A stretch of DNA of 64,000 bases from Karalla daura (taxonomy: Eukaryota > Chordata > Actinopteri > Chaetodontiformes > Leiognathidae), in the NCBI GenBank assembly GCA_029224185.1, contig CM055196.1:17267509-17331508 (forward strand). The letters run 5' to 3'. The notes under the pieces were generated by a model. The model was given only the letters and a program-made list of their open reading frames with translations. It did no database searches and was not told the DNA's origin. Shown here piece after piece: positions 1 through 15,625 of this stretch. Position numbers and translations under genes: made by a program. Every line of letters starts with the position of its first letter. The stretch's first letter is position 1.

Positions 1-1998
<1,998 letters not shown>

Positions 1999-2002
1999 TT
2001 AA

Positions 2003-2647
2003 AGGAGTCTTTATAATGAAAAACTACTTTTACCTTGACTTTGCTGAATGCCAGCGGACTATTTTCACGGCCCATAGATGTGTGAAATGTCCAAAAAACA
2101 GCACCACATATTTATCAATGTATAAATATTTGTAATGTAATGAAACAGAATGTGACCACCAACTACCTCCAAAATAAGTAGTGTATACCCACCAACCTTC
2201 AGGTAGGTAAGTAAATGAAAGCAGACAGCTGTGAGGCAACAGTTTGGTGAAGTTTCCAGTGAAATGATTGAAGAGTACACAGCCCATGGTGCTTCATTAA
2301 TACCTGTTTCTTCCTCTGATTTTGGCTCAAACTTACATGCTCCATAGCTGTGTCACTCCACTTACCACTTTTTATTAAGAAAGGGAAAAGTCACATGATC
2401 ACTCATGTGACTGGCAGGCAAGACCAAGCCAATTAGAGAAAGGCCTAGGCGTCGTAACTAGATGTGGTTGAAAGGGCTCCAGATCAGTGCAGAAACAGAC
2501 CATAATATTCCCACACCTAAAAATAAGATCATAAAAGGGCTGTAAAATAGCTTCTGAGGCATTTCTGATAAAACCAATGTTCCATGGCTTCTATGTTGAC
2601 ACAAGAGAACGAGGATAAATACGCCATTCGACCATTCTAGGTCCCCT
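2003..2647 (+). mobile_element. TTAA-flanked non-autonomous element, copy 1 (best intact)
   Basis: The copy is flanked by TTAA at 1999-2002 and 2648-2651. It begins AGGAGTCT and ends GGTCCCCT, so the ends are imperfect inverted repeats (AGG...CCT). Internal landmarks shared with other copies are ACTTTTACCTTGACTTTG near the start, GTGACTGGCAGGCAAGAC in the middle and CCATTCGACCATTCTAGG at the end. At 645 bp and without coding capacity it fits a MITE. The TTAA target and AGG ends suggest the Kolobok or piggyBac type; that class is inference. Confidence 0.75.
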
Positions 2648-2651
2648 TTAA

Positions 2652-5198
2652 AGGGAGGTTTGAAACCAGGCAGGGATTAGTTTATGGAAGGGTTGGATTG
2701 GATGGCTGTTCAGGACACGGGGCCTCTGCCTGTGAAAGAGAAGAATCACAGGAATGGCCGGGCTGCACGGGGAACAGCTGTGAGGTATTTTCTTTTTGGC
2801 TCCTTGAGTATTTTCAGAGGGCTCAGAGAGTGAAGAAAGGGTGAGGTGAATCAGTGACTAAACCTCCTCCTCCCCCCCTCTGCTCTGCCTCTGAGCGCTC
2901 GCATGGATCACTGGTGATGGGGAGAAGACCCCTCCTCGGGTCTGGACACAGAGCTGTTCCCTCACAGTTTGTTTTTCCTGGATTATCAGCGACTGATCAG
3001 CGAGCGTAGTGATCTGTGGTCCTGCAGATGTAGTACACCAGTCAATACGCAGCTGTTAAATCGGCTCACAGACTCCGGGTTTGACCTTTCGGTGAATTTG
3101 CATTTCCAAATCCTCTAACTGTTCCTACAAAACGCGTGATGCACAAGAAAAGCATGGCGCTCCTCGCTCTGCAAACTCTAATTAATGACATTTGAGATGA
3201 CTCAGATGAGGTGATGGAAGGTTTTCGCTGCTGTGGGGCACAAGTAGGACAAACTATTTACTCCAGTGAAAGCTCTCATTGAAGCTTTGCGGATGTTGAA
3301 CCTCAGGGAATTTGGATTGCGTGCTGCTTTCACAGCGTGCGCTAAAATAATCGGAAACCCGCTCTTTTCTTTTCCTGGTACGATTTGGTTTACAGTGCAA
3401 TTGTCCCTCCTACATCCATCCCAGCTACTGGCAATAAATTTTTACTCTTGTGTCCATGTTAATCACATAACACATGCACACACAGACACACAAACACACA
3501 CACACAGATTCATGAACTATGAACACTGTGTCTTATCACACACAAAACCATTTAATTCAATTTACACAGCCCGCGCGTCAATTTCACACACATAGCATCA
3601 TACCACATGCTATCTCATTAAACAGGCTGTGGACATGCTTCATAAGCTCACACAAAGTAGGCCTTATTGTTGTGTGCGTGCGCACACATGCACACACACA
3701 CATGCACACATACACACACACTCATATAGAAGCACACAGTGGCTGCAGTCTTAAGGAATTTCCCTGGTAACAGCAAAGCAGTTTGATACTGCATATTTTG
3801 ATATGGTGATGCTGGGTTGCTTTGTCTCTAAATGGTATTTTAAAGTATATAAATATTGCAACAGGGGATGTAATTTTATGATTCTGCTCTATGGTTCCCA
3901 CACAGAGATATAACTATGGCAAAATGTGGTTTATGTCGTGCCGGTTTAAAATGGTGGGAAGGCTTTTTTTTAATATTGAGCCTGACATGTATCATGTGAA
4001 GCACGGAAAAATATTTGGACAGTTTAGAGAAACGGGATTATTTTCTCTCCTGCTGCACAAGAGATAACTGTTTACATCATCAATTAATTTCACATTTCAT
4101 TCACTCTTGACACACTCTGTGAAACTGGCATGAAATATTGAAACGTACTTGAGTGATATCTACAGAGTTCTCCAAAAAGTCAGAAAGTGATAAATATTCA
4201 ATTTATATAGATTGCCTCCATACAAAAAAAATATGACAAGCAACAAATCCAAACAAGCCTTTTTCACTTAATTGTCTGTCAATCAGTTATTGTTTTAGTT
4301 TGAGTAATCGGACCAAAGCCATGAGGCGATTAGCTCAACTCAGCTTATTTTTAGCTTAGAATGAAGAGTGAACGCTGGAGGAACCTAGACCTGCTCCTCA
4401 GCTTTGTATCTCTCTTTATTGAATCCAACACATGGCGTCATGTCTCTTTACATGCTGTTTCCTTCTTTTCTCTTACCTGTAGAAATAGTTAGTTTTGTCT
4501 CTGAACATCTCGAAGCCTCCTCTCTGAGGGGCCCAATTGTTCCTGTTGAAAGTTAATTTTCAGTGGGTGCCGGGCACAGACTTGGTGATTGAACACTGAG
4601 TCTCTGTCTGTGTAGCAGCCGTAAGTGGTTAATTAAAGAAAAGATTGAACAAAAGAAAACAGAAATCACAACGGGAGGGTGAATCACAGTGATTGTCTTT
4701 ATAATTCATCTACCTTAGACATTTCTTTTTTAACAATTACATTTGTTTGAACAAACAAACAAACAATCAAGGCCGTGGCAGCTTCTTCCCCCAACTGTGC
4801 TCTGTGCCTTGCATTATTCTGATAAATGCAACACAACACACACACACACACACACACTCTGACACAGACAGATATGCACACATGGAGACGTGGAACACAT
4901 CCTTGCAGCCTCAATCTGTCAGGGGGCATCAGCCAGCACCCGGGGGAAACGTGGCTCATGGCTTCCTGCCCCCTGCACGACTCCAGCACGGGCTCAGACT
5001 GTGAGACTGGGGCAACTCATCCCCTGGATGCCCGTTAGGCAACCCCCCCCACCCACCCCACACACACACATATAGACACAAACACACACACACACACACA
5101 CACACATCAACACACAAACAATGCATTATGAACACATCTGCAGTCCCTACTTTCTCTTTGCATTGCCCGAGTCATAGTTTTGTTTTCTAGGATTTTAA
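2652..5198. other. Intergenic with short CA tracts
   Basis: CA-rich patches lie at 3470-3510, 3676-3722, 4832-4858 and 5040-5106. An AT-rich unique patch lies at 3160-3220. No exon was recognised. Confidence 0.65.
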
Positions 5199-5765
5199 GC
5201 TAAGCTAGAACGGGAAGAAACTTTTACCTTGGCTTTGTTGAAAAACAACAATCTATTCCCAGCCAAAGATGTATGGCAGGTCCAAAATCATCATCATCAT
5301 GTGATCGTAGGAATATATAAATTTGAGGTTTTGAAATGACAGTTGAAAACCATACTACCCTTCCAGCTCCGCAAAACTTTGCACATACCTGAGGTAACAT
5401 ATGCCAGTATATGGCTGATGCTGGGCTGGATGTGAGGCTGGATGTGTACGCTTCCTATAGCTGTACCGCTCCAGCTACCACTTATTTTGGGAGAGAAGTT
5501 GCTAAGCTCTATTGTTTTCAGCAAGGGACATAACGTCACATGATCATTTATGATCACGACTGGCGGGCAAAATAAACGTGACGAGGCGCCAGATCTGTGC
5601 AGAAATGGGACGCATTACACACACCAAAAAAAGGATTGTATGCAGGCTCGTAAAATAACATCTGAGGCTTTTCTGATGAAACCAATGTTCCATAGCTTCT
5701 ACGTTAGCACCAGAGAAAAAAAGATAAATGCTCCATTCGACTGTTCTCGGTGCCGTATTAGTTCA
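5199..5765 (+). mobile_element. TTAA-family element, diverged copy
   Basis: Shares CTTTTACCTTGGCTTTGTTG near 5221, the GTTGCTAAGCTCT segment near 5500, and ATGTTCCATAGCTTCTACGT with the CCATTCGACTGTTCTCGG end near 5750. The termini are worn. Confidence 0.65.
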
Positions 5766-6612
5766 ACACGTTTCTGTCTTGAGGTGCAGCTTATGGAAAA
5801 TGGCTCCCAGTAGCCGTGATATCTTAGCAGAAACTGTCTTCATGAGGCAAGTGGCAAACAGCCTTCTCCCAAGAATATCTCCGTGACACCGTTGAAAATC
5901 AGGCTGCTTTCACATGAAATCATGGGTGAATTGGCGTGCCTCTGTCTGGCTTCCCGAGCCTGTCAGTGTCTGTCACATCGCCAGACGAGACGAGACGAGG
6001 CAGACAGAGGTGACAATAGATGACAGTTTCACTCCCGAGCTGGAAGGTAATGAATCATCTTTATTTGGAAACAGCTTCATCCTAACAGCTCCGGTGCTAA
6101 AAAGGTTTGTGTTACCTGGCTGCAAGCAGCGAGTCTCCAGCGATGTTTGGCGGGGTAATTGGACAAATCCGTGGGAAGAAGGGGTAAAGAAGAAAATCAG
6201 AGTCTGAACACACAGAGTCTGAAATTAGAAAGCTTTGAAAAGTATCATTAATGCCTGTGTGCTGCAGTTTTTACTTCTCTGAGTCTGTGTGCATTCCTGT
6301 GCATTAAAACACACCTGTAGGCGATCTAGTGTGAAGCTTTTCCTCCACCTTAATAATTATGGATGTCAACCTGCTGCGGCTCAGCTGGTGACAGGAGCCG
6401 CAGGATACGGTAGAGAGAGTGAGAGAGAGAGGGAGAGGAAAGGGGAGGGAGAGTGGGAGTGAAAGTAGGAGACAGGGAGCAGAGGTGTACTGTATGTTAA
6501 TCTACCCAAATATTTCCCTCACCTCTGCTTTCAGGAATTTGTGCAACAGAAACATGTCCTGGGTGTGAGCAGTGAGAAAACACACACGGCTGCAGGCCAC
6601 TGGGAGTGTTGA

Positions 6613-7048
6613 AGGTGTCCCAGAATGAGAAAAAACACTTTTGCTTTAGCTTTTATTGAATAATGACTGGTGATTCCTGGCCAAACAGGCAGGTCAAAAA
6701 CACCATCTGAATCTGATCTACGATTCCTGTCGAAATGACCTCTCATGAGTGAGGCTGGATGTGTGTGTGCTCCATAGCAGCATTGCTCCAGTTAAAACTG
6801 AGTTTGGGAAGAAGTTGCTAAACTCTGTTATTTATTGAGGAGCTTAAAGTGTCATTACCGTTCATGTGAGTGGCAGGCAACCAGTCTGAAACCTGATCTG
6901 CGCAGAAACATGTTCTATTCCCACACCAAGAACTGGATTGTAAAAGAAGAATCTGAAGGGTCTCCAATGAAACATTGCTCCATAGCTGCAATATTAGCAA
7001 CCAAAGTACAAAGATAAATACTCCACTCAACCATTCTAGGTCAACGTA
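6613..7048 (+). mobile_element. TTAA-family element, shortened copy
   Basis: Begins AGGTGTCC, then has CTTTAGCTTTTATTGAATAA and GCTCCATAGCAG. It ends with CCACTCAACCATTCTAGGTC. Order and orientation agree with the copy at 2003, with internal deletions. Confidence 0.65.
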
Positions 7049-8634
7049 AAGATGGAAAAAAGGGGGTCTTTTTTTTGCCCTTTTTCCCTCTTTACGCTTC
7101 GTACGTGTGCTGACTGAGACGATCGCCCCTCCGCCCCGAGTGCAGCCATTTATCCGCTACACTGCGGTGTCAGGCCAAGCGTGGCTGAACTCCCTGCATA
7201 CTCTGCTCCTCCAGTGTTCCCAGGAGAACAAACTGGATGTTGAATGGAGGAAACTAGGCCAGGGGAGCCACCACTGCCGCCTCCTCCTCCTCCTCCTCCT
7301 CCTCCAGGAATCTGATTCACTGTAGGGAGCGATCCACTTATCTCCCCCTCCTCGGCTTCATTTTGTCTAGCTCGGATAGAACATGTATTTTTAACGCGTC
7401 ACATTTATTTCTCGTATCCATTCAGCCGCCGTACAGTAGGTGTGCTGTGCGTTCTAGGTGTGTTTTGACAAGACGTCACCGTTCTGTTTGAGTCAAACTG
7501 AACCACTTCTGCTGTTCGTCTCGTGGGCGGCTGTGGTTGCGTGTGGTTGCCGGTCCGGCCCAGACACATTTTCTGGTCTGCGAGCCTCGGAGGGAGGAAC
7601 AGTGGGAGAGAGGAGAGATTTTTAAAAATGAATTATGATTTGTGGACTGAAGTGTTGTGGCCCAGTGTGCTGTAAAGCACTGTAAAAGCTGGTTAAGATT
7701 TAAAAGCACAAGAGCACAAAAGTCCTTCTTTTAACTGCCAAGAGGATTATAAAGGATAAAGACCAAAGACACCCCATGATAACATAACGGAATCATGGAA
7801 ATGAAAACATTTATTAGAAGCAATTTAGAGTTGAAAACAGATTATTTTCTGCTGAATGATCTGAAATCTATACTTTTTTGTTTCAACAGACATAAATGAA
7901 GAAGGATCTAAGATACACTTATGTATGTTTCTCAACATATGCACATGAACAAGTACATATGGACCTACATTAGCATATGCATATCTACTTGTAAATGTGT
8001 AGCCCATTCTATTTAATTGCCTGTATGATCAATACTTTCCATATCTTCCAATTCCATTCGAATACAGGCACTAAGTCATTTCTACCAATGGGAAGATATT
8101 GACGTCGCAGAGACACGTGGACCCGAAAAGAAATGTATTTGGATTCATCTTGAAAATCTGACTGGCTTTGTAAATTTCCTTTGGCCCAAATGGATGAAAA
8201 ACAAGTAAAACAGAAAACGTGAGAGAGACAGAGGCAGTCGGCACAAAGGACTCTGAGCATAAAAACTGAACTGATTACATGGATTAGATTTAATCGCCTC
8301 ACAAGTTTTAGCAGGTCTCAGCCGTGGAGGTAAACACATATTTAACTGGAGCGGGCTCATCACATCCGGGTTAACAACTCCAGGCTGAAGTGCTGCGAAG
8401 GTGGAGGAGCTGTGAGAAGGAGCTGCCACCTCTGTGATGTTAACTTCTTCCGCCCAGCAGCGATAGCTCATCACGTGACCATGGCAACCGAAACAACTGC
8501 AGAGAGAGAGAGAGAGAGAGACGACGTGGGAGCTGGGGTGCTGAGTGACAGCGATCTCCAGCAGCAGAGAGCAAACACATTAATGAAGGCAAATTGATTT
8601 TCATGTTTCTTTATCAGCTCCGAGCCAATGAACA

Positions 8635-8745
8635 ACAAACTCTGTTTCCGATGTCAGGAGGCAAACACCTCCTCTATTAATTATCATGAATTAAATCTAA
8701 TCGTCTATTAATATCACATTGCTAACAACTTCCTGGGTGCGAATT
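8635..8745. promoter_or_regulatory. Candidate conserved non-coding element
   Basis: An AT-rich, non-repetitive island with several homeodomain-type cores (CTATTAATTATCATG, TGAATTAAATCTAATC and TCTATTAATATC). No coding frame. Conservation itself cannot be seen from one sequence. Confidence 0.3.
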
Positions 8746-9690
8746 AGACACAAAGAACATCGGTGGGATGTGTCATCACAATCACATCTATCACCCAGTG
8801 TATGAAGAGCAGAAGTGAATAAAATGATTCAAACCGGCAACTTGATGTAGATTGGCTAATTACAGTGCAATGCAATACAACACAATACATTGATCCTTTA
8901 TCTTTATTATCTGTTTTGAAGCCAACACGGTCTGCTGGGGTATTTCCATTGTATTCAGTACAAAGGAAGAGAAAACATCAGAAAACCAAGGGTTTGTACT
9001 ATAGATTGTAACAACTGGACTCGTTGTAACCAACTTGTTGCCCCAACTTGGAAAATGATGAGTCAGCGCGGTAGCGAGATATTCATCTCTGAATCATCTT
9101 ATTTAGTCACATTTTATGGTTACATTTCCTTTCAAAATATAACTCAGAAGTTAGGCTGTGTTTTTCATTTGCCTCCAACTTGCCTCTCTTGAAGAAGTCC
9201 TTGAGTAAAGACAATGTGTGAGGCTGCTTTTAAAGCCTTTGATCACATAAAAAGCGTGTGATTGTCTAGACCGAGGTGAATACGGCAACTCTGTTACATC
9301 CATCATCTCTCTACAGATATTATTAATATGACACGTTTTAGGAGCTCCCAGCTTCTTTTAAATCGTCGTCACAGAGTTCATGTTTTGCAGTGCACTCTGG
9401 CAGCATGTGAGTGCTTTGACCACAGCGCAGTAACCAGGTGTGGAAACGGCGCTGTCATGGTGGTCACTGCTTCTCCCTGTCTGCGGTTTACTGCAGACCC
9501 CTCTGACCAAGATTGATGTGGAGACCTGTTAATACAGTTTGGGCTGGGGAGGGGGCATCCAGGACCATAACTCTTCCCCGCCGTCCCATCCCACCGCTAA
9601 CTTGTTTTTTTCGTGTCCACAAGCCGATAATGACGTTCCCAGAGTTTGTTTTGGAGCTGCTGCGCTTTACGCTGCAGATGCCCAGGTAAT

Positions 9691-9715
9691 CCCCCCCCCC
9701 CCCCCCCCCCCCCCC
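9691..9715 (+). repeat. Homopolymer of 25 C
   Basis: Twenty-five consecutive C, an unusually long run for vertebrate DNA. It may carry length error. Confidence 0.95.
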
Positions 9716-10824
9716 TCCGCCCACCTTCCCTTCAGAGAACCAGTGTACGTAAATGAAATATGGATGCAGCTCGATATCAACTGCAGCGGCTTCCAATCTC
9801 TTGAATCAACTTTGGGGATGTTTCCCTGCCAACTCCTGCTTGGTTACCAGCACTTCCTTAGCAACCGCATGGCCAGCGGCGATATATGTGCATTTAATGC
9901 TGACAGGAGCTGCAGGGCTCAGCTGTTGATGGAGCACAGTTATCCTTTTTCTCATTACTGTCTGCTCCATGTGAGATCTGCCAGGCCTGAGGACGACCAT
10001 CAGGGACTAGCAAGTGTGTTCGTGCATAGCGTGTGTGTGTGTGCGTGTGTGTGTGCATAGTGTGGCCAATAAGGGGAACAGGCTTGCGCCATGGAAACAC
10101 CTGTCTAATGCTCTGTGCAGATATGTGAGCATACAAATAAAGGATTTTTCATTCTCATCTCGCGCCAGATGTAATCAGATATGGATGTAAACACGACTCC
10201 CTGAGAAAACCAAAAACTGCGCAAACACAAGATGCCAGAACTTGCATGCCTAATTTCACTTGAGACCATAAAGCGGAGATCAGCTGCTCTCCCCACCCTT
10301 TTAACGACAGTGCTTGTTAACCTGTCTCTACATGCACCAGAGTTGCAGCAATGTTTCCAATGACAAACGCGTAAACGAGGGAAACCCCAAAAACCACTGG
10401 CTACAACAGAATCCAGTCCAGTGAGTGCTTAGGCATTTCCTCAAGCTGTAGAGCCACTGATGTCTAGGCTTAACAGACACCTTGACATTTCATGTCTCAT
10501 GTTTTTTAAAGCCAACATGTTGGTTAAAGGCATCTAGCTGTTGAATAAAAAAAAAACACAGAGGATTTGTGGAAGGTGAAGCATGAACAGTGCGTTTGTC
10601 ATAATTGTGTGTATTTTTCAAACAGGATTCCTCATTTTCACAGACCTTTGGGTGGGCTTGTTGCTCTTAAAGATCGGAGCAAAGAAAAAAGAGTCTTTAG
10701 TATTCAAGATTGGTCATGAATAGGCTTCAAAACATCAGGTTATATGTGAAGAGGGCACATTTTATTGAATGAAACACTGAAAACCATTGGACTGAAAAAT
10801 GCTTGTGTTTGACCTTGGATGAAA

Positions 10825-10920
10825 GCCTGGATACACAAGAGAAATCCCACGCAGACGTGCAAACTCCACACAGAAAGGCCAATTGAGAGTCAAACCCAAA
10901 CACTGTCGCCTGCTTAATAC
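10825..10920. repeat. Fragment of a widespread teleost dispersed repeat
   Basis: CCCACGCAGACGTGCAAACT and CCACACAGAAAGGCC, then CACTGTCGCCTGC, are hallmarks of a very common fish repeat. Related fragments lie at 18850-19060, 22300-22420, 42700-42865, 44865-44965 and 62640-62740. Confidence 0.5.
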
Positions 10921-11982
10921 GTTATAATTACAGCACGGCTTGTTTGAAGCTGTGGATCAAATGACTACATCAGTGTGAAGAGGGTCGCTCATCAGCCTCT
11001 GAAAAATTCATTGACCCTTGGCTCCTTGAGAACAGTGTTATGGTGTTGGAAAGTGGAAGAAAAATTAGGGAAATAAGATTGCTCAAAAGCTAAATTGAAA
11101 GTAGAAAGCTGTAGTAGAAATGTGCAAAATAGCATATATGTTGGTAGTATACAAAAGTATGTTATACAGCCCAGCTGCCCTACATATATTATATTATATA
11201 TCATTTATTTATATATATTACACTTATCTGCAGTCCACATAGAGTTAACCCCAGACTCTACCCCTCAGTCAAATGCATCATCATGGCATCACTTTCATGT
11301 TTATAGCCTTGGGTTTCACTGTCTGTGCTTGCAGAGCGCTGTCTGCAGCCTTCAGTTTGTTTGCTGCTTGCAAAAAAATAAAATCTTAAAGCGAGCTGTG
11401 TACTGCATAACGCAGACTAAATGGCACCAAATGGCAGAGGTTCTCTGTGGGAGGTCAGAGAGTTAAAAAGCGTGAATACTGGACTGTTGCTATTGTTGCA
11501 CTGCATCGTCTGGTTGTGTAAATAAGCGTGTGGAAATATGACTGCAGTCAGCAGACCAGAAAGTGAATGTTTGTCTGCACGGCTAGAAGTAAATAAACCC
11601 AACCCTTTGCCGTCTACGAATGGAGATGGAGACATTTTAGCACCCAGATGTTTGCATCTACGCAGGTTGAATTCTGCTCACAACAGCACTCAGCTACTGG
11701 TACAATGAATTAAACATTAAAGAGAATCATGCATAATAAGTTCTCAGATTATTGAAATGAATCCGATGAAGATGAAGACGGCCATCGTGGTGTTTTCACC
11801 TGCCTGTGCTGGAGAGGTCACCACGCCGACACGTCTGACAAAGAAAGACGAGTGATGGACGGGAAATGGACAGTCATCTGTCCGCTGGGGCAAAAATGAG
11901 CCTCATCAGCCCTGAGTGATGTGACACATTAATTCAGAGACTGATCTTATCTTCATCGTTTGAGGATGTGATGGACGACCAA

Positions 11983-12547
11983 AGGAGACCTGGAATAAAA
12001 GAAAGACTTTTACCTTAGCTTGTACTTAATAATAATTGTCTACACTGGACCAAAGTTGAACAGCAGGTCAAAAAACACAACACGTATACCTTTTGAGTTT
12101 TTTAACAATGTAATAAAAAAACAGTGAGACAGAATGTGATATAAGGATGTGAATGTGTGTGAAGCTCCAGACCTCAGGGCTCACCATCGAAAGGCAGCAG
12201 CTTGGCAACGTTAAAAATGAAATGTCAATGCACACGCACCTGGTTCTTCCTCTGTATCAGACTGTTCCTCTGACTCTGCAAGGAGTGGTAAGGATGTTTC
12301 ATGATCACACACCTGAAGTCAGGCAGGAGGGCCAATCTGCATAAAACCTATAGGTGGATGCCAGATAAGCACAAAGGGGTGCCAGATCTGTACAGAAATG
12401 TACTGGTGTATTCCCACACCTAAAGGGGCTTGGGAAAAAGTAGTGTGTGAGGCATTTCTTATAAAGCTAATGTTCTGCAGCTTGTTAAGGCCATATTAAC
12501 ACCAGAGAACAAGGGTAAACACCCCATTCAACCTCTCTATAGATCCC
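11983..12547 (+). mobile_element. TTAA-family element copy
   Basis: Begins AGGAGACC followed by GACTTTTACCTTAGCTTGT. It has internal AGATCTGTACAGAAATG and ends AACACCAGAGAACAAGG, then CCATTCAACC. Confidence 0.65.
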
Positions 12548-13152
12548 CAGATTGATTGTAATGGTCAATCAGGAGAAATTGAGGTCAACCGGTCTCCTTA
12601 TTTCCCCACAAGGAGAAAAGGAGGTGAAGGTGGAGGCTTTGAGTGAACGTTCAACCATCGGTGGTGACTCACAGCTTCTCCTCTGCAGGATCATCTGGGA
12701 CCCGCTGTCAGGTCTGTCACCCGATCAGGCATCAAAGAACCAACGGCAAACATGTCACATGCCATATGAGACGGAGCACGTAATGAAAAGCGGAAGCAAC
12801 GAGTGGGGGTGAAAAAATAAAAAGCAAATTGGAAAAGCAGAGCAGCGGAAGGTTGGCTCTTATTTTCCTGTCTGTGTCAAAGCTCAGCGGGAGGTTTCAG
12901 AGGGAACACCTGGTTGCCGGGTTTCATAAAAAAGCTCATTTTTAAATGATAAATCGAAGCGCGCAGGTCCATCAGGGTAGGATTGATGCCTTTGTCAGCT
13001 GGCGGTGTACACAAGCTTAATAAAAAAGAATCCGACTCTTCAATCTGAGATTTCTCCTCCCCCGGGATGAATGTTCAATTTGCTCAGACTCAGGAAGTGA
13101 CAGATACATGAAACTTTCACGTGAGATGTGGACTCAGGGGAGGCTCTGTACA

Positions 13153-13182
13153 TATAAAAGCAGGAGCCTCCTCCATCAGTCT
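13153..13182 (+). promoter_or_regulatory. Promoter-like TATA plus initiator
   Basis: TATAAAAG at 13153-13160 is followed by an initiator TCAGTCT with its A at 13178, 25 bp downstream of the TATA start. A donor-like CTGGTAAAGT lies near 13377. No coding exon could be attached. Confidence 0.2.
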
Positions 13183-14494
13183 GAGCGAATCTGCTCCGTC
13201 CACTCACCTGCAGTCAAGAGCGTCCCAGTCTCCCGTTTTTCCATGTCTTTATTAGACTGTTTATCCTGAAGGAAAGTGCATTGTAAAGATCCACTAACAA
13301 TACAGATGTTCAGTGCCGGGGGGCCTTGTTTAATAATGAAAGCGCTTTCCTCTCTCCTGGCAGAGACGCACACCACTGGTAAAGTGGGACAAATTACTGC
13401 TTGTTTTCTTTTCAGGCGAACACTGGTAACACGAAAAATACCACCCATGAGTCAATCGCAGAACCGCAGTTTGCCTTTATCCAGGATTTTTATGGATTAT
13501 TTACATCATCAGACATTTTAACTGCACAGGAGGAAATGATAAAGCATGGAGAGAGCAGATTTGTTCATGTGCTTGGAGGGAAAGTGGTTTGACAGCACAG
13601 GGGGAGAGAGAGAGAGAGAGGCCTGATAGGAATCTGACAGAAATCTGACAAAACTGAGTTCATGTTTCTGTCTAAGCTTCCAGAGATGGCAAAACAAAGA
13701 AGAACATTTTATGGAAGGAGCAGAAAAGACAGCTTTGTTATGTACGCACCGTCTGACTTGGAGAGATGAGAGGATTGAAACCAGCTTCACATTAGTACAG
13801 TAAGACAGACCGAAGCCTGCAAACAGGTAGCTTTGCTCCACATTCAACACAACATAACTTTGATATTGATCGCTTTATCAAACTCTATTCAACAAACTGG
13901 ATAAATCAACTAGTTCCCTAAGTTGAGTATTTCTTCATTCTCTGTTAGAACATCTTGTTTTGATATATTTTTCATATTTCTTAATATGATCATCACAGGA
14001 GATAGTTTCCATGTGAAAGAAAAGTTGGAGCCATAATTGAATAAAATTGGCTATGATTTATCTGCAGTCCTACATCAAGATATTAAAACTATTTGTAAAA
14101 AGAAAGAAACAAGGGAAAGAAAAATGAAAACTCCACTAGATACAATCCTTCAATGTACACAATACACGATGTACTTATGTATACCTGTGTCAGGAAATGA
14201 CTGTCATGTGGATTGTAAGAGCTGACATAATAAAAAGGCAATGGACTCTGTTGTACAAAGATCCTGAGGGCATGTCCATCTGTGAATACAGGCAACGATA
14301 TCTCCACTCCGTCTTCAGAGAACAAATAGAAACCAAACTGTGTGCCGAGCTCAACTCTGAACGATATGAAAATATTGGAGCCTCGAGACTGAGCTCCTTT
14401 TGTTTTTTACTCCCTCTTTAAATCTTTTCTTCGCAGTGAGAGGCGAGATGGAGGCGAGACTCGGGCCACATCCTCCGCTCACCTCATTCCCTGT

Positions 14495-14600
14495 GAAGCT
14501 TCTTCTAATGGCTATTTAATTCATAGCACTAACGGATTATCAAAGCCATTTAAATTAGTCATCATGGAGAGGATAGATTGTGAGACAGCCATGGGAGGTG
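14495..14600. promoter_or_regulatory. Candidate conserved non-coding element
   Basis: GGCTATTTAATTCATAG, AACGGATTATCAAAGCCATT and TAAATTAGTCATCATGG form an unusual non-repetitive island with TAAT cores. Confidence 0.3.
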
Positions 14601-15148
14601 GGTCACATTAACCAAAAAGGCCCGGAGGAAAGATGAGGAAAGCATGCAAATGAAATATAAAAAAAAGGACGATTATTCTCCCCTCGGTTTGCAGATTCCA
14701 CAGGCTCTACTTATGATTTAATCTGCTATAAAGCTGAGCCCACTGTGTGAAGCCTTGGGGAAGGAGCCTCAATCCTACACTTTTACCAGAAGTAATGTTG
14801 CAGATTGGAGAGAATGTGAAGAAAAAGACGAAAGAGCGATGAAAGGGGATGTGTGTGTTCGAGAACAAAGCTGGAGAGTGAAGTGGAAGAGCCAATAAAA
14901 TATAGATCTCAAACATCGCTCTGAAGTGACGGGGTGACCTTGCATCCAGCGAGGGCCATTTACGAAATGCCAAGAGAGGCAACAACAGTTATGCAGGACT
15001 GCCATGCTACATTACTGCCCCGGCTCTCTCCACTTTCCTCTGAACATCTCCCGGTTTAATCATTCTGAAAGGAGGCTGGGCCGAGTCCAGGCTTTACAGC
15101 CTGCTTCTGACGACAGCACCAGTGTAAGAAACATCAGGCCAAGTTTGT

Positions 15149-15310
15149 GTTAAAGAAATAGTTTGACGTCCTGGGAAACAGACTTACTTCTCTTTTTTTT
15201 CATTGAGAGGATTTCGAGCAATCTGTGACTCCACGACAACAAGCAGCTGGTTAGCTTACCTTGGCGTAGCATAGCGACAGCTTCAAATCCATGTCTGAAT
15301 TATACCTCTT
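15149..15310 (+). repeat. Degraded teleost dispersed repeat
   Basis: TTAAAGAAATAGTTTGACGT, then TGGGAAAC, then GGTTAGCTTACCTTGGCGTA and GCATAGCGACAGCTT, resembles a repeat common in spiny-rayed fish (TTAAAGGAATAGTTCGACA... and GGTTAGCTTAGCTTAGCAT). Identification is from memory of that motif. Confidence 0.5.
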
Positions 15311-15469
15311 AAACTCACTAATTAACACGTGATATCTCATCGAAGATGAGATCTGGGTTGAGGGGATTACATCCTGCAGTGACTTCATCTCATCTCGTTC
15401 CAGCTTTTTATAGTTTCTGGGTTAAGATAGCATCTCATGACTCCAGCCTCGCATTTTACAAATTATCCC

Positions 15470-15625
15470 TTTCATTAAGTGCGCTGTGTCACCCTTTAAT
15501 GCAGCCTTAATTATCAAATGCAAACATTAGTCTACGTCAGCTAATGACAGCAGCCATTATCGGTTAATCTATCAGCTATTTTTGGATCAATCAATCACTC
15601 GTGTCCTGTCAAACAATAACGATCC
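15470..15625. promoter_or_regulatory. Candidate conserved non-coding element
   Basis: TTCATTAAGTGCGCTGTG, CCTTAATTATCAAATGC, CAGCTAATGACAGCAGCC and TTTTTGGATCAATCAATCAC resemble developmental enhancers in motif content. Confidence 0.3.

Larger units (their letters stand above)
7049..11982. other. Intergenic with candidate enhancer and poly-C
   Basis: Contains a CTC tract (7279-7304), a GA tract (8501-8520), the element at 8635, the C25 run at 9691, a TG tract at 10030-10060 and a dispersed repeat at 10825. The 173-codon open frame across the C run is not convincing. Confidence 0.65.

Noticed and set aside
9539..10060. 173-codon plus-strand frame
   Set aside because: It depends on the C25 homopolymer, which encodes a proline run, and ends in a TG tract.
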